Below are positions 43,513 to 52,960 of a DNA stretch of 64,000 nt, one piece after another. How positions within the stretch are numbered: the stretch's first letter is position 1; each line of letters starts with the position of its first letter. The DNA comes from Streptomyces lavendofoliae (GTDB taxonomy: Bacteria; Actinomycetota; Actinomycetes; Streptomycetales; Streptomycetaceae): NCBI RefSeq assembly GCF_014649735.1, contig NZ_BMTP01000003.1, positions 496,001 to 560,000 of the forward strand. The letters run 5' to 3'. Position numbers and translations under genes: made by a program. The notes below the pieces were generated by a model. It did not search any database and was not told the DNA's origin. It saw only the letters and a list, made by a program, of their open reading frames with translations.

Positions 43513-45354
43513 TCAGGCGGCGCGGACCTCGTGGTCGCCGCGCGCCGGGGCGAGGTGGGCGCACGGGCGGGCCGCGGCGGCGTTGGCGCGGCGGCGGAAG
43601 GGCCGGGGCGGGGCCAGGTTCACGAAGCCCTCCGCCTGCATCGCGGCGAAACCGATGCGCGGCAGGTCGCGGGCGTTGCGGTACACCACGAAGCGGGGTT
43701 CCCAGCGGGGCTGGAACTTGGCGTTGAACTTGTACAGGGACTCGATCTGGAACCAGCGCGAGAGGAAGACCAGCAGGCCGCGCCAGACCCGCAGGACCGG
43801 GCCCGCGCCGAGCTTCTCGCCGCGCGCCAGGGCCGAGCGGAACATCGCGAAGTTCAGCGAGACCCGCTCGATGCCCAGCTTGGGCGAGGCCTGGAGGGCG
43901 GCGACGATCAGCAGCTCGTTCATGCCCGGGTCGGCGGAGCGGTCGCGGCGCATCAGCTCCAGCGACATCCCGTCCGTACCCCACGGCACGAAGTGGATGA
44001 TGGCCTTCAGGTCGCCGTACGGGGACGTGCCGGAGCCGGCGTCCGCCTTGTGCGCGGTGGCGATCACCGCGTCACCGTCGGCGGGGTCGCCTATCCGGCC
44101 CAGCGCCATGGAGAAGCCCCGCTCGGTGTCGGTGCCCCGCCAGTCGGCCGCGGCGCGCCGGATCCGCTCCAGTTCGCCGTCCGAGAGGTCACGGGCGCGC
44201 CGTACCCGGGTCTCGTAGCCATTGCGCTCGATGCGCTTCACCATCTGGCGCACGTTGCGCATGGCGCGCCCGGACAGGGAGAAATCCGCGACGTCCACCA
44301 CCGCCTCGTCGCCCAGCTCCAGCGCGTCCAGGCCGGTCTCGCGGGTCCAGACCTCGCCGCCGGTCTCGGAGCAGCCCATCACGGCGGGCGTCCAGGAGTG
44401 GGCCTTGGCCTCGTCCATGAACCGCTCGATGGCGCCGGGCCAGGCCTCGACGTCGCCGATCGGGTCGCCGCTGGCGAGCATCACGCCGGAGACGACGCGG
44501 TAGCAGACGGCGGCCTTGCCGCTGGGGGAGAAGACGACGCCCTTGTCACGGCGGAGCGCGAAGTGACCGAGGGAGTCACGGCCGCCGTGCCTGTCCAGCA
44601 GCGCGCGCAGCCGGGTCTCGTCGTCCTCGGTGAGCCGGGCGACCGGGTGTTCGGGCCGGAAGGCGAGGTAGATGGTGGTGATGGCGGTCAGCAGGCCCAG
44701 GGCGCCGAGCGAGTAGCCGACCGTCCAGTCGACGCCGCCGCGGTAGCCCACGGGGCCCTCCACGCCGAACAGGCCGTACAGCACGTGCTCCAGGCGGTCG
44801 CTCAGGCTCGGGCTGCCGACGACCTTCCCCGGGTGGGCGCTGACGATGACCAGGCCGAGGGCGATGGAACCGGCGCCCATGAGGACGAAGTTGGCCAGCG
44901 CCTTCCAGCGGCTGCGCGGGTCGGGCAGGGCCGCGAACTGCCCGCGGTGGCGCAGCAGCAGCGTCAGCAGCAGCAGGGAGAACAGCACGCCGATGACCGA
45001 GTGGCGGTAGACGAACTGCGCCACGGCCCCCACGGGCAGGAGGACCACGGCCGCCCGCCAGGCACGCCGCTTGTGGCGCTTGAGCCCGTGGGCGAGGAGC
45101 AGCAGCAGGACGCCGACGCCCAGGGAGAGGGCCGCCGAGAGCGGGCCGAGGGTGCCGGGCAGCACCTCGGCGATGGCGTGCATCCGGCTGGCCCGGAAGC
45201 GCGGGAAGACCCCAGCGGCGATGTCGATCAGGCCGATGAACGTGCATGCCGTGCCGACCAGGGAGGGCACCTTCTCGGCGCGTGGTCCGCGCAGAAGACG
45301 GCTCATCCGGCTCGGAACCGTTTCCGACTTATCCCCATCTACCGTGACAGACAT
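43513..45354 (-). CDS. Phosphatidylglycerol lysyltransferase-like protein (DUF2156, LysX/MprF C-terminal type)
   Basis: Likely transfers an aminoacyl group (lysine) from tRNA to phosphatidylglycerol, lowering surface charge. 613 residues: about six membrane helices in the first 240 residues, then the soluble DUF2156 double-GNAT domain with GDPIGDVEAWPGAIERFMDE, RNVRQMVKRIER, FVPWGTDGMSLELMRR, and NELLIVAALQ. It has no lysyl-tRNA synthetase domain, unlike mycobacterial LysX. The amino acid specificity is not readable from sequence. ATG at 45354; divergent from the esterase gene. Confidence 0.88.
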   Translation of the reverse strand: MSVTVDGDKSETVPSRMSRLLRGPRAEKVPSLVGTACTFIGLIDIAAGVFPRFRASRMHAIAEVLPGTLGPLSAALSLGVGVLLLLLAHGLKRHKRRAWRAAVVLLPVGAVAQFVYRHSVIGVLFSLLLLTLLLRHRGQFAALPDPRSRWKALANFVLMGAGSIALGLVIVSAHPGKVVGSPSLSDRLEHVLYGLFGVEGPVGYRGGVDWTVGYSLGALGLLTAITTIYLAFRPEHPVARLTEDDETRLRALLDRHGGRDSLGHFALRRDKGVVFSPSGKAAVCYRVVSGVMLASGDPIGDVEAWPGAIERFMDEAKAHSWTPAVMGCSETGGEVWTRETGLDALELGDEAVVDVADFSLSGRAMRNVRQMVKRIERNGYETRVRRARDLSDGELERIRRAAADWRGTDTERGFSMALGRIGDPADGDAVIATAHKADAGSGTSPYGDLKAIIHFVPWGTDGMSLELMRRDRSADPGMNELLIVAALQASPKLGIERVSLNFAMFRSALARGEKLGAGPVLRVWRGLLVFLSRWFQIESLYKFNAKFQPRWEPRFVVYRNARDLPRIGFAAMQAEGFVNLAPPRPFRRRANAAAARPCAHLAPARGDHEVRAA

Positions 45355-45502
45355 CGCTTCCCAAGGCTCCGCAAAGATTCGTTGTGTCCCTTCGGCCGGA
45401 ACTGGTTCGGCCCGGACGTTCTGCGCTCTCTAGGACGGGGCTTGTGAGGGGCGGGTTCATCGCCCTCCCGGAAAATCTCGACGAAGAAGGCTTGACGGAC
45501 TC

Positions 45503-46618
45503 ATGGGTCTCACCAGCAACACCGTCCTGGCGCTGGCCGCCCTGCTGGCCCTGCTGCTGTTCACCGTCACGGTGTGGCTGTGGCCCAGGCTGGCGCGCGG
45601 CGGCCCGCGGGCGGTGCTCGGCCGGATCGGCCTGCTGCTGGCGACGCAGGCGGCGCTGTTCGCCGCCGTGGGCCTCGCGGCCAACAACTACTTCCTCTTC
45701 TACGGCTCCTGGGCCGACCTGCTCGGGCAGGAGCAGGAGATGGGTGTGGTCGTCGACCACCCGGCGGGCGGGAAGGACGTGAGGGTCGTCGGCAGGCAGA
45801 AGATCGAGGGCGTCCCCGGCGGCGGCCGTCCGGCGGTGGGCGGGCAGGTGCAGAAGGTGGTCGTCTCGGGGGAGATCTCGAAGATCGACAGCCCGGCGTA
45901 CGTCTACCTGCCCCCGGAGTACTTCCAGCCGGCGTACGCGAAGAGGACCTTCCCGGCCGCGGTGGTGCTGACGGGGTACCCGGGCACGGCGGAGAACCTG
46001 CTCAAGGGGCTGAAGTACCCGCGCACGGCCTTCGAGCAGGCCCGGAGCGGGAGGATGCAGCCGATGGTCCTGGTCATGATGCGGCCCACCGTGGCCCCGC
46101 CGCGCGACACGGAGTGCGTCGACGTCCCCGGGGGCCCGCGGACCGAGACCTTCTTCGCCGAGGACCTGCCGAAGGCCGTCTCCGAGACCTACCGGGTCGG
46201 CACCGCGCCCCGGAACTGGGGGTTCATCGGCAACTCGACCGGCGGCTACTGCGCCCTCAAGATCGCCCTGCACCATCCCGACCGGTACGCGGCCGGCGCC
46301 GGCCTGTCGGCCTACTACCGGGCGGCCGAGGACATCACCACCGGGGACCTCTTCCACGGCGACCGGCACCTGCGCGACCGCGCGGACCTGCTGTGGAGCC
46401 TGGACCACCTGCCGCAGGGGGCGTCGTCGTTCCTGGTCACCACCTCCGCGAAGGGCGAGGGGAACCTCGCGGCCACCCGCACCTTCGTCAGGAAGGTGAA
46501 GGCACCCGCGCGCGTCTCGTCGATCACGCTCGACAGCGGCGGGCACAACTTCAACACCTGGAACCGGGAGATCCCGCCGGCGCTGGTGTGGATGAGCGGC
46601 CGGCTCAGCGCCGCCTGA
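45503..46618 (+). CDS. Membrane-anchored esterase-D-like alpha/beta hydrolase
   Basis: A 371-residue protein. Two hydrophobic helices (about 5-27 and 40-62) put the catalytic domain outside the cell. The alpha/beta hydrolase part has YVYLPPEYF, VLTGYPGT, nucleophile elbow GNSTGGY and a late SGGHNFNTW with the likely catalytic His. This is the putative esterase family that includes mycolyltransferases and S-formylglutathione hydrolases; the substrate here is unknown. ATG 45503, weak ribosome binding site. Confidence 0.88.
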   Translation: MGLTSNTVLALAALLALLLFTVTVWLWPRLARGGPRAVLGRIGLLLATQAALFAAVGLAANNYFLFYGSWADLLGQEQEMGVVVDHPAGGKDVRVVGRQKIEGVPGGGRPAVGGQVQKVVVSGEISKIDSPAYVYLPPEYFQPAYAKRTFPAAVVLTGYPGTAENLLKGLKYPRTAFEQARSGRMQPMVLVMMRPTVAPPRDTECVDVPGGPRTETFFAEDLPKAVSETYRVGTAPRNWGFIGNSTGGYCALKIALHHPDRYAAGAGLSAYYRAAEDITTGDLFHGDRHLRDRADLLWSLDHLPQGASSFLVTTSAKGEGNLAATRTFVRKVKAPARVSSITLDSGGHNFNTWNREIPPALVWMSGRLSAA

Positions 46619-46634
46619 CCGGCGGCGGCCCGAC

Positions 46635-46674
46635 CGGTGGTCGGGGGTACCGCCCGGTGGTCGGGGGTACCGCC
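46635..46674. repeat. Tandem direct repeat, two 20-base units
   Basis: CGGTGGTCGGGGGTACCGCC occurs twice without a gap, between the convergent esterase and ABC ATPase genes. Confidence 0.9.
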
Positions 46675-46703
46675 CGGCGGGCGGAGCGACCGCCCGCCGG
46701 GCG
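46671..46703. terminator. Bidirectional terminator
   Basis: Perfect 14-base stem (CGCCCGGCGGGCGG and complement) with loop AGCGA, ending seven bases from the ABC ATPase stop. It serves the convergent pair. Confidence 0.8.
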
Positions 46704-46709
46704 GCCCGA

Positions 46710-47852
46710 TCAGCCGACCGTCTCCAGGTCGACGTCCGTACGGGGTACGTCGCGCGCGTCCGCGTCGATCGAGCGCCGCAGCGCCTCGTGCAGCCGGGCC
46801 GGGGTCAGGACGCCGAGGAAACGTCCCCGCTCCTCGCCATCGACGACGGCGATCCACCCCGCGTCGTGCTGGAGCATCGTCGCGAACGCCTGCTTGAGCG
46901 AGGCGCCGACGGGCAGCCACGCCTCCATGCGGCGCGCGTGGTCGCCCACGGTCCCGCTGGTGCGGGCGGCCTGCTCGGCCGAGATCCAGCCGTGCAGGTT
47001 GTCGTCGCGGTCCAGGACGACGGCCCAGCGCGAGCCCAGTTCGCGGGGCAGGGCGTCGTCGAGGTGGACGACCGGCGGCTGTTCGAGGTCGCCCGGCTCG
47101 ACGGGCGTCACGGACAGCCGCTTCAGGCCGCGGTCCGCGCCGACGAAGTCGGCGACGTACGGGGTGGCCGGTGCGCCCAGCACGGTGGCGGGGGCGTCGA
47201 ACTGCTCGATCCTGCCCTGCCCGTAGACGGCGATGCGGTCGCCGAGCCGCACCGCCTCCTCGATGTCGTGGGTGACGAACAGGACCGTCTTGCGCACCTC
47301 CGACTGGAGCTTGAGGAACTCGCTCTGCAGGTGCTCGCGCACGACCGGGTCGACCGCCCCGAACGGCTCGTCCATCAGCAGGACGGGCGGGTCGGCGGCC
47401 AGGGCGCGGGCGACGCCGACACGCTGGCGCTGGCCTCCGGAGAGCTGCTCGGGGTAGCGGTCGCCGTGGACGGACGGGTCGAGGCCGACGAGGGCGAGCA
47501 GCTCGGCGGCACGGGCGCGGGCGGCGGAGCGTTTGACGCCGAGCAGGTGGGGGACGGTCGCGGTGTTCTCCAGGACGGTCTTGTGGGGGAAGAGGCCGAC
47601 CTGCTGGATGACGTAGCCGATCCGGCGGCGCAACCGCACCGGGTCGACGTCCGCGATGTCCTGGCCGTCGACGAATATCCGGCCCTCGGTGGGCTCTGTC
47701 AGCCGGTTGACCATCTTCATCGTGGTGGTCTTGCCGCAGCCGGACGGTCCGACGAGCGTGACCAGTTCCCCCTCGGCCACCTCGAACGACAGGTCGTCGA
47801 CGGCGGTCGTGCCGTCCGCGTACCGCTTGGTGACGCGCTCGAATCGGATCAT
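46710..47852 (-). CDS. OpuC-type compatible-solute ABC transporter, ATPase with CBS-like domain
   Basis: Energises import of a quaternary amine or proline-like osmolyte. 380 residues: ABC domain 1-235 with Walker A GPSGCGKTTT, Q-loop VIQQVGLFPHKTV, signature LSGGQRQRVGVARAL, Walker B VLLMDEPFGAVDP and H-loop THDIEEA; C-terminal CBS-like pair (about 260-375; GWIAVVDGEERGRFLGVLT) that in relatives senses ionic strength. ATG 47852 is preferred over 47861. Divergent from the permease and binding-protein genes, 316 bases away. Confidence 0.93.
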   Translation of the reverse strand: MIRFERVTKRYADGTTAVDDLSFEVAEGELVTLVGPSGCGKTTTMKMVNRLTEPTEGRIFVDGQDIADVDPVRLRRRIGYVIQQVGLFPHKTVLENTATVPHLLGVKRSAARARAAELLALVGLDPSVHGDRYPEQLSGGQRQRVGVARALAADPPVLLMDEPFGAVDPVVREHLQSEFLKLQSEVRKTVLFVTHDIEEAVRLGDRIAVYGQGRIEQFDAPATVLGAPATPYVADFVGADRGLKRLSVTPVEPGDLEQPPVVHLDDALPRELGSRWAVVLDRDDNLHGWISAEQAARTSGTVGDHARRMEAWLPVGASLKQAFATMLQHDAGWIAVVDGEERGRFLGVLTPARLHEALRRSIDADARDVPRTDVDLETVG

Positions 47853-48168
47853 GCGTCCCATTGTGGCCGCCGTGGCCGTCGGCGTGTGTGAAGGCCGTGT
47901 TGCCAGGCTGTGGGGACGAGCGGTGATTGTCGGTGGGCGGGGTTAGGGTCGTTGTCGGATCGAACACCGGGCCGAGTGGCGGTCCTGACGGTCCCGAGGT
48001 CCTGAGGTCCTGGTAATCCCCGGACTCTGGGCGGCCCGGTGCGGTGTCGGGCACGGTGCCGGTCCCGGGCGGGCCCGGCGGGGCCCGGAGCGGGGCGGAG
48101 TGATGGACCGGGTGCCGGGTAGGTGTGCCCGGGCGGTGGGGCGGATGTGACGGGGAGGAGGGGCGGGG
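47853..48168. other. 316-base divergent control region of the OpuC-type transporter
   Basis: Separates the ATPase gene from the permease genes and must hold promoters for both halves of the system. Contains a short direct repeat GAGGTCCT (around 47997-48010) but no clear palindrome or gene that I can defend. Confidence 0.5.
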
Positions 48169-48882
48169 GTGAGTGCCGTGGTGAGCGCTGCCGGTTGTCT
48201 GGCGGCCAACGACTGGATCTGCGGGGAGTACGTCCGCTCCCGCGCCCAGGAGCTGACCGACGCCACCGTCCAGCACGTGTGGATCACGGTCGTGTCGGTG
48301 CTGATCGGGCTGGCCGTGGCCTTCCCGCTGGCGCTGCTGGTCCGTGCCCGGCCACGGCTCGCGGGGCCCGTCCTCGGGCTGACCACCGTGCTGTACGCGA
48401 TCCCGTCGCTGGCCATGTTCTCGTTGCTGCTGCCCCTGTTCGGGCTGTCCGCCGCCCTGGTGGTGACCGGGCTCGTGCTCTATTCGCTGACCATCCTCGT
48501 CCGCAACATCCTCGCGGGGCTGGCAGCGGTGCCCCAGGAGGCACGGGAGGCGGCGCGCGGGATGGGGTACGGACCGGGCCGGCTGCTGTGGGAGGTCGAA
48601 CTCCCGCTGGCGCTGCCCGCGGTGATGGCGGGCGTGCGGATGGCGACGGTGTCGACGGTCGCGCTGACGACGGTCGGCGCGCTGGTGGACTACGGCGGGC
48701 TGGGCACCCTCATCACCACCGGGCTGAAGAGCTTCTTCAAGGCGCAGGTGCTCACCGCGTCCGTGCTGTGCGTCCTGCTCGCGGTCGCCGCCGACCTGCT
48801 GCTGCTCGCGCTCCAGCGGCTGCTCACCCCGTGGACCCGCCCGGCCCGTACGCCGGGCGCGCGCATACGCGGGGCGGGGTGA
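48169..48882 (+). CDS. OpuC-type ABC permease (first subunit)
   Basis: A 237-residue inner-membrane permease with about five helices. The ABC-contact EAA loop is EAREAARGMGYGPGRLLWEV followed by ELPLALPAVMAG; TTVGALVDYGGLGTLITTG is typical of OpuCB/OpuBB. GTG at 48169 with GGGGAGGAGG upstream. The next gene starts three bases after its stop. Confidence 0.92.
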   Translation: MSAVVSAAGCLAANDWICGEYVRSRAQELTDATVQHVWITVVSVLIGLAVAFPLALLVRARPRLAGPVLGLTTVLYAIPSLAMFSLLLPLFGLSAALVVTGLVLYSLTILVRNILAGLAAVPQEAREAARGMGYGPGRLLWEVELPLALPAVMAGVRMATVSTVALTTVGALVDYGGLGTLITTGLKSFFKAQVLTASVLCVLLAVAADLLLLALQRLLTPWTRPARTPGARIRGAG

Positions 48883-48885
48883 GCG

Positions 48886-49560
48886 ATGGGTGCCGTGGGT
48901 GACGCCTGGACCTGGCTGACGACCGGGGCCAACTGGCAGGGGGAGAGCGGGGTGTGGCACCGGCTGGCCGAGCACCTGTGGTTCAGCGGCGTGTGCCTGG
49001 CGGTCTCGTGCCTGATCGCCCTGCCGCTCGCGCTGTGGCTCGGGCACATCGGCCGGGGCGGGTCGCTGGCCGTGAACATCTCCAACATCGGGCGGGCGGT
49101 GCCCACGCTGGCGGTGCTGGTGCTGCTCACGCTCACACCGCTGGGCAGGCAGGGCGGGCTCCCGACGATCATCGCGCTGGTGCTGTTCGCCGTGCCGCCG
49201 CTTCTCACCAACGCGTACGTCGGTATGCGCGAGGTGGACCGGTCGGTGGTCGAGGCGGCCCGGGGGATGGGCATGTCGGGCGGCCAGCTGTTCCTCCGGG
49301 TGGAGCTGCCCCTGGCGTACCCGATGGTGATGACGGGTCTGCGGTCGGCGACCGTGCAGGTGATCGCCACCGCGACGCTCGCCGCGATGGCGGGGGAGGG
49401 CGGGCTGGGCCGGATCATCACCGCCGGCTTCAACAGGAACGACACCGCGCAGGTGGTCGCGGGGGCGCTGGTGGTCGGCGCGCTCGCCCTGCTGGCAGAG
49501 GGCCTGCTGGTGGTGGCGGGCCGGGCGTTCGACCCCATGCGGGCGACGCGGGAGCACTGA
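48886..49560 (+). CDS. OpuC-type ABC permease (second subunit)
   Basis: A 224-residue permease with NISNIGRAVPTLAVLVLLTL, LTNAYVGMREVDRSVVEAAR, GMGMSGGQLFLRVELPLAYP (EAA loop) and IATATLAAMAGEGGLGRIIT, matching OpuCD. With the preceding permease it forms the heterodimeric membrane channel. Followed at three bases by the binding protein gene. Confidence 0.92.
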   Translation: MGAVGDAWTWLTTGANWQGESGVWHRLAEHLWFSGVCLAVSCLIALPLALWLGHIGRGGSLAVNISNIGRAVPTLAVLVLLTLTPLGRQGGLPTIIALVLFAVPPLLTNAYVGMREVDRSVVEAARGMGMSGGQLFLRVELPLAYPMVMTGLRSATVQVIATATLAAMAGEGGLGRIITAGFNRNDTAQVVAGALVVGALALLAEGLLVVAGRAFDPMRATREH

Positions 49561-49563
49561 CCG

Positions 49564-50580
49564 ATGAACGGCAAGCGGCGGGACCGGACGGAGAACATGA
49601 TGAGCAGGACCTCGGCGATGGCGGGTGCGGTACTGGGCGTGGTGGCGCTCACGGGAGGGCTGGCCGCGTGTGGTGGCGGCCAGAGCCTGGAGGAGCGGGG
49701 CGGACCGGACGCCTCCGGGCCCGGTGGCGGGGGGAAGGGGGCGCTGGTCGTCGGATCGGCCGGTTTCACCGAGGCCAACGTCATGGCGGAGTTGTACGCC
49801 CAGGTACTGAAGGACGCCGGATACTCCACGTCGGTCAGAACGGTGGAGAACCGGGAGTTGTACGAACCGTCCCTGGAGAAGGGCGAGATCGACGTCGTAC
49901 CGGAATACGCGGCTACGCTTGCGGAATTCCTCAACGCGAAGGTGAACGGGCCGAAGGCGGCCGAGGAGAAGCCGGTCGCGTCCAGCGAGGTGACCGCCAC
50001 CGTCGCGGCGCTGGAGAAGCTCGCCGGACCGCGCGGACTGAAGGTGCTCCCGGCCGGTGAGGCGGTCGATCAGAACGCCTTCGCGGTCACCAGGGAATTC
50101 GCCGAGAAGAACAAGCTCAGGACGCTTTCGGATCTCGGCGCGTCGAAGCTGAAGGTCAAGATCGCGGCCGGCGACGAGTGCGAGATACGGCCCTTCTGCG
50201 CGCCCGGGCTGAAGAAGACGTACGGAATCGATGTAACCGGCATCGATCCCAAGGGCGTGGGGACGCCGCAGGCCAAGCAGGCCGTGAAGGACGGCATCGA
50301 CCAGCTCGTCCTGACCACGACGACCGACGCGACGCTCGACGGCTTCGGGCTGGTGCTGCTGGAGGACGACAAGAAGCTGCAGAACGCCGACAACGTCCTG
50401 CCCGTGGTGAATGCGAAGGACGCGGGTTCCCCGGAGATAGCCGCCGCCCTGAACAAGATCACCAAGGCGCTCACCACCGAGGACCTGGTGGAGTTGAACA
50501 GGAAGGTGGACGCCGAGCGGGCAAAGCCGGCGGACGTGGCCAAGGCTTACCTGGAGTCGAAGGGGCTGATCGGGAAGTAA
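49564..50580 (+). CDS. OpuC-type substrate-binding lipoprotein
   Basis: Captures the osmolyte outside the cell. Signal peptide with lipobox LAAC (Cys near 36), a Gly/Pro/Asp linker, then an OpuAC-type domain: VVGSAGFTEANVMAELYAQV, NRELYEPSLEKGEIDVVPEY, and TTTDATLDGFGLVLLEDDKK. 338 residues from ATG 49564; an in-frame ATG at 49600 with GGAG six bases before would give a more ordinary signal peptide. Codon use in the second half is somewhat less GC-extreme than its neighbours. Confidence 0.9.
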   Translation: MNGKRRDRTENMMSRTSAMAGAVLGVVALTGGLAACGGGQSLEERGGPDASGPGGGGKGALVVGSAGFTEANVMAELYAQVLKDAGYSTSVRTVENRELYEPSLEKGEIDVVPEYAATLAEFLNAKVNGPKAAEEKPVASSEVTATVAALEKLAGPRGLKVLPAGEAVDQNAFAVTREFAEKNKLRTLSDLGASKLKVKIAAGDECEIRPFCAPGLKKTYGIDVTGIDPKGVGTPQAKQAVKDGIDQLVLTTTTDATLDGFGLVLLEDDKKLQNADNVLPVVNAKDAGSPEIAAALNKITKALTTEDLVELNRKVDAERAKPADVAKAYLESKGLIGK

Positions 50581-50710
50581 CGCCGTAAGGGCGGCCGGCC
50601 CGGTCGCGGAGTCGGCCGGGAAGCGCTTCCGGTTCCGTTCCGGATCACAGGGCCGAAACATTGCCGGGCCGATCCCCCATACGACACCTACGCACGGTAA
50701 ATTTCAGGCC

Positions 50711-51706
50711 ATGCCACGTGGACGCCACCGCCATTCCCCACCCCTGCACCGGCTTCTGCCCCCTTCCGCGGTAGCCGGAGCGGCCGTCCTGTGCGCCGGT
50801 GGCGCCTGGCTCCTCGCCGATCCGCTCGTGCTGCGCGTGCTGACCGCCGCCGCTGCCGCCGCGGCGGTCACCGGAGCGGTCCTGATGCGCGGTTGGGACC
50901 GTGCGGCCGGCCGCCGGGTCGCCGAGCTGACCCGGGCCCGGGCCGGTGACCAGTGGCGTACCGAGGAGCGCGTCGCCGAGCTGGAGACCGACCTGGAGGA
51001 GTCGCGCGAGCTGCGCGCCAAGCTCGACGCCAGGCTGCGCGCCAAGCGCGTCGAACTGGCCGCGCTGCGCAACGAGCACGCGGAGCTGCTGCGCCGGTAC
51101 GCCACCGCCGAGACCGAACGCGCCAGCGCGCTGGAGGGCCGACGCCAGCTCGCCCTGGAGGCCGCCGCCCCGGCCCGGGCGCTGCCCGCCGGCGGGTCCA
51201 CGCCCACGCCGGCCGCCTACCTCCAGGCCGCGAAGGCGCTGGAGAGGCTGACGCGCAACGCCGCCGAGCAGGAGGCGAGGCGCACCACCGAGGGCGCCCG
51301 GCGCCGGGACCCGGCCGAGCGGGGCCGGGAGGCGGACGAGCCGCGGGGGAAGCACGCGGCGGTCGTCGAGCGGCAGCACGACCGCCCGTCGGCCGCCGCC
51401 CCCTCCGTCCACGGCGCCTTCGCGATGCGCCCCGTCCCGCGGGCCGCCGCGGTCGTGCCGCACCCCGAGCAGCGCCGTCCGGCGCCGCGCCTCCAGGGCG
51501 GCTTCGACTTCTTCGGCACGGGCGGGAAGAGCCCGGCGGCCATCGAGTCGGTGCAGCACGAGGACCTCGCGGACGTCGTGGGCGAGGAGGCGCTGGCCGT
51601 ACGGCGCAGGGAGGACCGCGCGGTCGGCAAGGTCATCGACCTGACGGCGCACGACGAGACCGAGCAGCTCGACGTGGTGGAGCTGCGGCGCGACGCGGTG
51701 TCCTGA
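50711..51706 (+). CDS. Membrane-anchored coiled-coil protein, unknown function
   Basis: A 331-residue protein. Two adjacent hydrophobic segments (about 17-37 and 41-60), then a strongly helical coiled coil (about 65-145: RTEERVAELETDLEESRELR, AKLDARLRAKRVELAALRNE) and a disordered Arg/Pro/Ala-rich region. The end, GKVIDLTAHDETEQLDVVEL, is well ordered in composition and conserved-looking. No enzyme motif. Coiled-coil membrane proteins of this form in Streptomyces are often structural or polarity-related, but I cannot assign a role. Confidence 0.85.
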   Translation: MPRGRHRHSPPLHRLLPPSAVAGAAVLCAGGAWLLADPLVLRVLTAAAAAAAVTGAVLMRGWDRAAGRRVAELTRARAGDQWRTEERVAELETDLEESRELRAKLDARLRAKRVELAALRNEHAELLRRYATAETERASALEGRRQLALEAAAPARALPAGGSTPTPAAYLQAAKALERLTRNAAEQEARRTTEGARRRDPAERGREADEPRGKHAAVVERQHDRPSAAAPSVHGAFAMRPVPRAAAVVPHPEQRRPAPRLQGGFDFFGTGGKSPAAIESVQHEDLADVVGEEALAVRRREDRAVGKVIDLTAHDETEQLDVVELRRDAVS

Positions 51707-51817
51707 CCGGCACCGGCAGCCGGACGGCGACAGCCCGCGATGGCCGGCCGGCCGGGACCCGGCGGGTCCGCCGAGCCCGCCGGACCGTCCGTGCGCGCGT
51801 CGCCGTCCGGTCCCGTT

Positions 51818-52960
51818 CTACTTGTCGATGTCGCCGACCACGAAGAAGAACGACCCCAGGATCGCGACCATGTCGGCGACCAGCGTGCCCGGCAGCAGCT
51901 CCACCAGCGCCTGGATGTTGTTGTAGGACGCCGAGCGGAGCTTGAGGCGGTACGGGGTCTTGTCGCCCTTGGAGACCAGGTAGTAGCCGTTGAGGCCGAG
52001 CGGGTTCTCGGTCCAGGCGTAGGTGTGGCCCTCGGGCGCCTTGAGGACCTTCGGCAGCCGCTGGTTGATCGGGCCGGGCGGCAGCTCGGCGAGCCGGTCC
52101 AGGCAGGCGTCGGCGAGGTCCAGAGAGTTGTGGGTCTGCCCCAGCAGGCACTCGAAGCGGGCCAGGCAGTCCCCCTCGGTACGGGTGACGACCTCCAGGG
52201 TGTCCTGGAGGTCCCCGTACGCCAGGTACGGCTCGTCGCGGCGCAGGTCGAAGTCGACGCCGGAGGCGCGGGCGATCGGGCCGCTGACGCCGTACGCGTG
52301 CGCGATCTCCGGCGACAGGACGCCGACGCCCCGGGTGCGCCCGCGGAAGATCTCGTTGCCGAGGACGAGCCGGTCGTACACGTCCATGCGGGAGCGGACC
52401 TCGGCCACCGCGGCGCGGACCCGGCCGGGCCAGCCGGCCGGCAGGTCCTCCTTGAGCCCGCCGACCCGGTTGAACATGTAGTGCATCCGGCCGCCGGAGA
52501 CCTCCTCCATGACGTGCTGGAGGTCCTCCCGCTCCCGGAAGGCGTGGAAGATCGGGGTGATGCCGCCCAGTTCGAGGGGGTAGGAGCCGAGGAACATCAG
52601 GTGGTTGAGGACCCGGTTCAGCTCGGCGAGCAGCGTACGGGTCCACACGGCCCGCTCCGGGACCTCCATGCCCAGCATCCGCTCGACCGCCATGACGACA
52701 CCGAGTTCGTTGGAGAACGCCGACAGCCAGTCGTGGCGGTTGGCCAGCATGATGATCTGGCGGTAGTCGCGCGCCTCGAAGAGCTTCTCGGCACCGCGGT
52801 GCATGTAGCCGACCACGGGTTCGGCGTGCCGGATCACCTCGCCGTCCAGGACGAGGCGGAGGCGCAGCACGCCGTGCGTGGAGGGGTGCTGGGGTCCGAT
52901 GTTCAGCACCATGTCGGTGCTTTCCGCGGCACCGCCGATGCCGACCGTGGTCTCCGTCAT
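51818..52960 (-). CDS. nuoD: NADH-quinone oxidoreductase subunit D (49-kDa subunit)
   Basis: The 49-kDa-type subunit, part of the quinone site of complex I. 380 residues: [60 protein letters not shown], and the C-terminal [18 protein letters not shown]. It is alone, away from any other nuo gene in the window, so it may be a second copy. Its ATG overlaps the stop of the upstream methyltransferase gene by four bases. Confidence 0.94.
   Translation of the reverse strand: MTETTVGIGGAAESTDMVLNIGPQHPSTHGVLRLRLVLDGEVIRHAEPVVGYMHRGAEKLFEARDYRQIIMLANRHDWLSAFSNELGVVMAVERMLGMEVPERAVWTRTLLAELNRVLNHLMFLGSYPLELGGITPIFHAFREREDLQHVMEEVSGGRMHYMFNRVGGLKEDLPAGWPGRVRAAVAEVRSRMDVYDRLVLGNEIFRGRTRGVGVLSPEIAHAYGVSGPIARASGVDFDLRRDEPYLAYGDLQDTLEVVTRTEGDCLARFECLLGQTHNSLDLADACLDRLAELPPGPINQRLPKVLKAPEGHTYAWTENPLGLNGYYLVSKGDKTPYRLKLRSASYNNIQALVELLPGTLVADMVAILGSFFFVVGDIDK

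Noticed and set aside
46315..50661. A 1448-codon open frame antisense to the ABC transporter genes
   Set aside because: Long antisense frames are normal at over 70% GC; its translation is Arg/Pro/His-rich, has no domain, and overlaps four well-supported genes.
51707..51817. A gene between the coiled-coil protein and nuoD
   Set aside because: Only 111 bases, no start with a ribosome binding site and no family match; an ordinary convergent gap.
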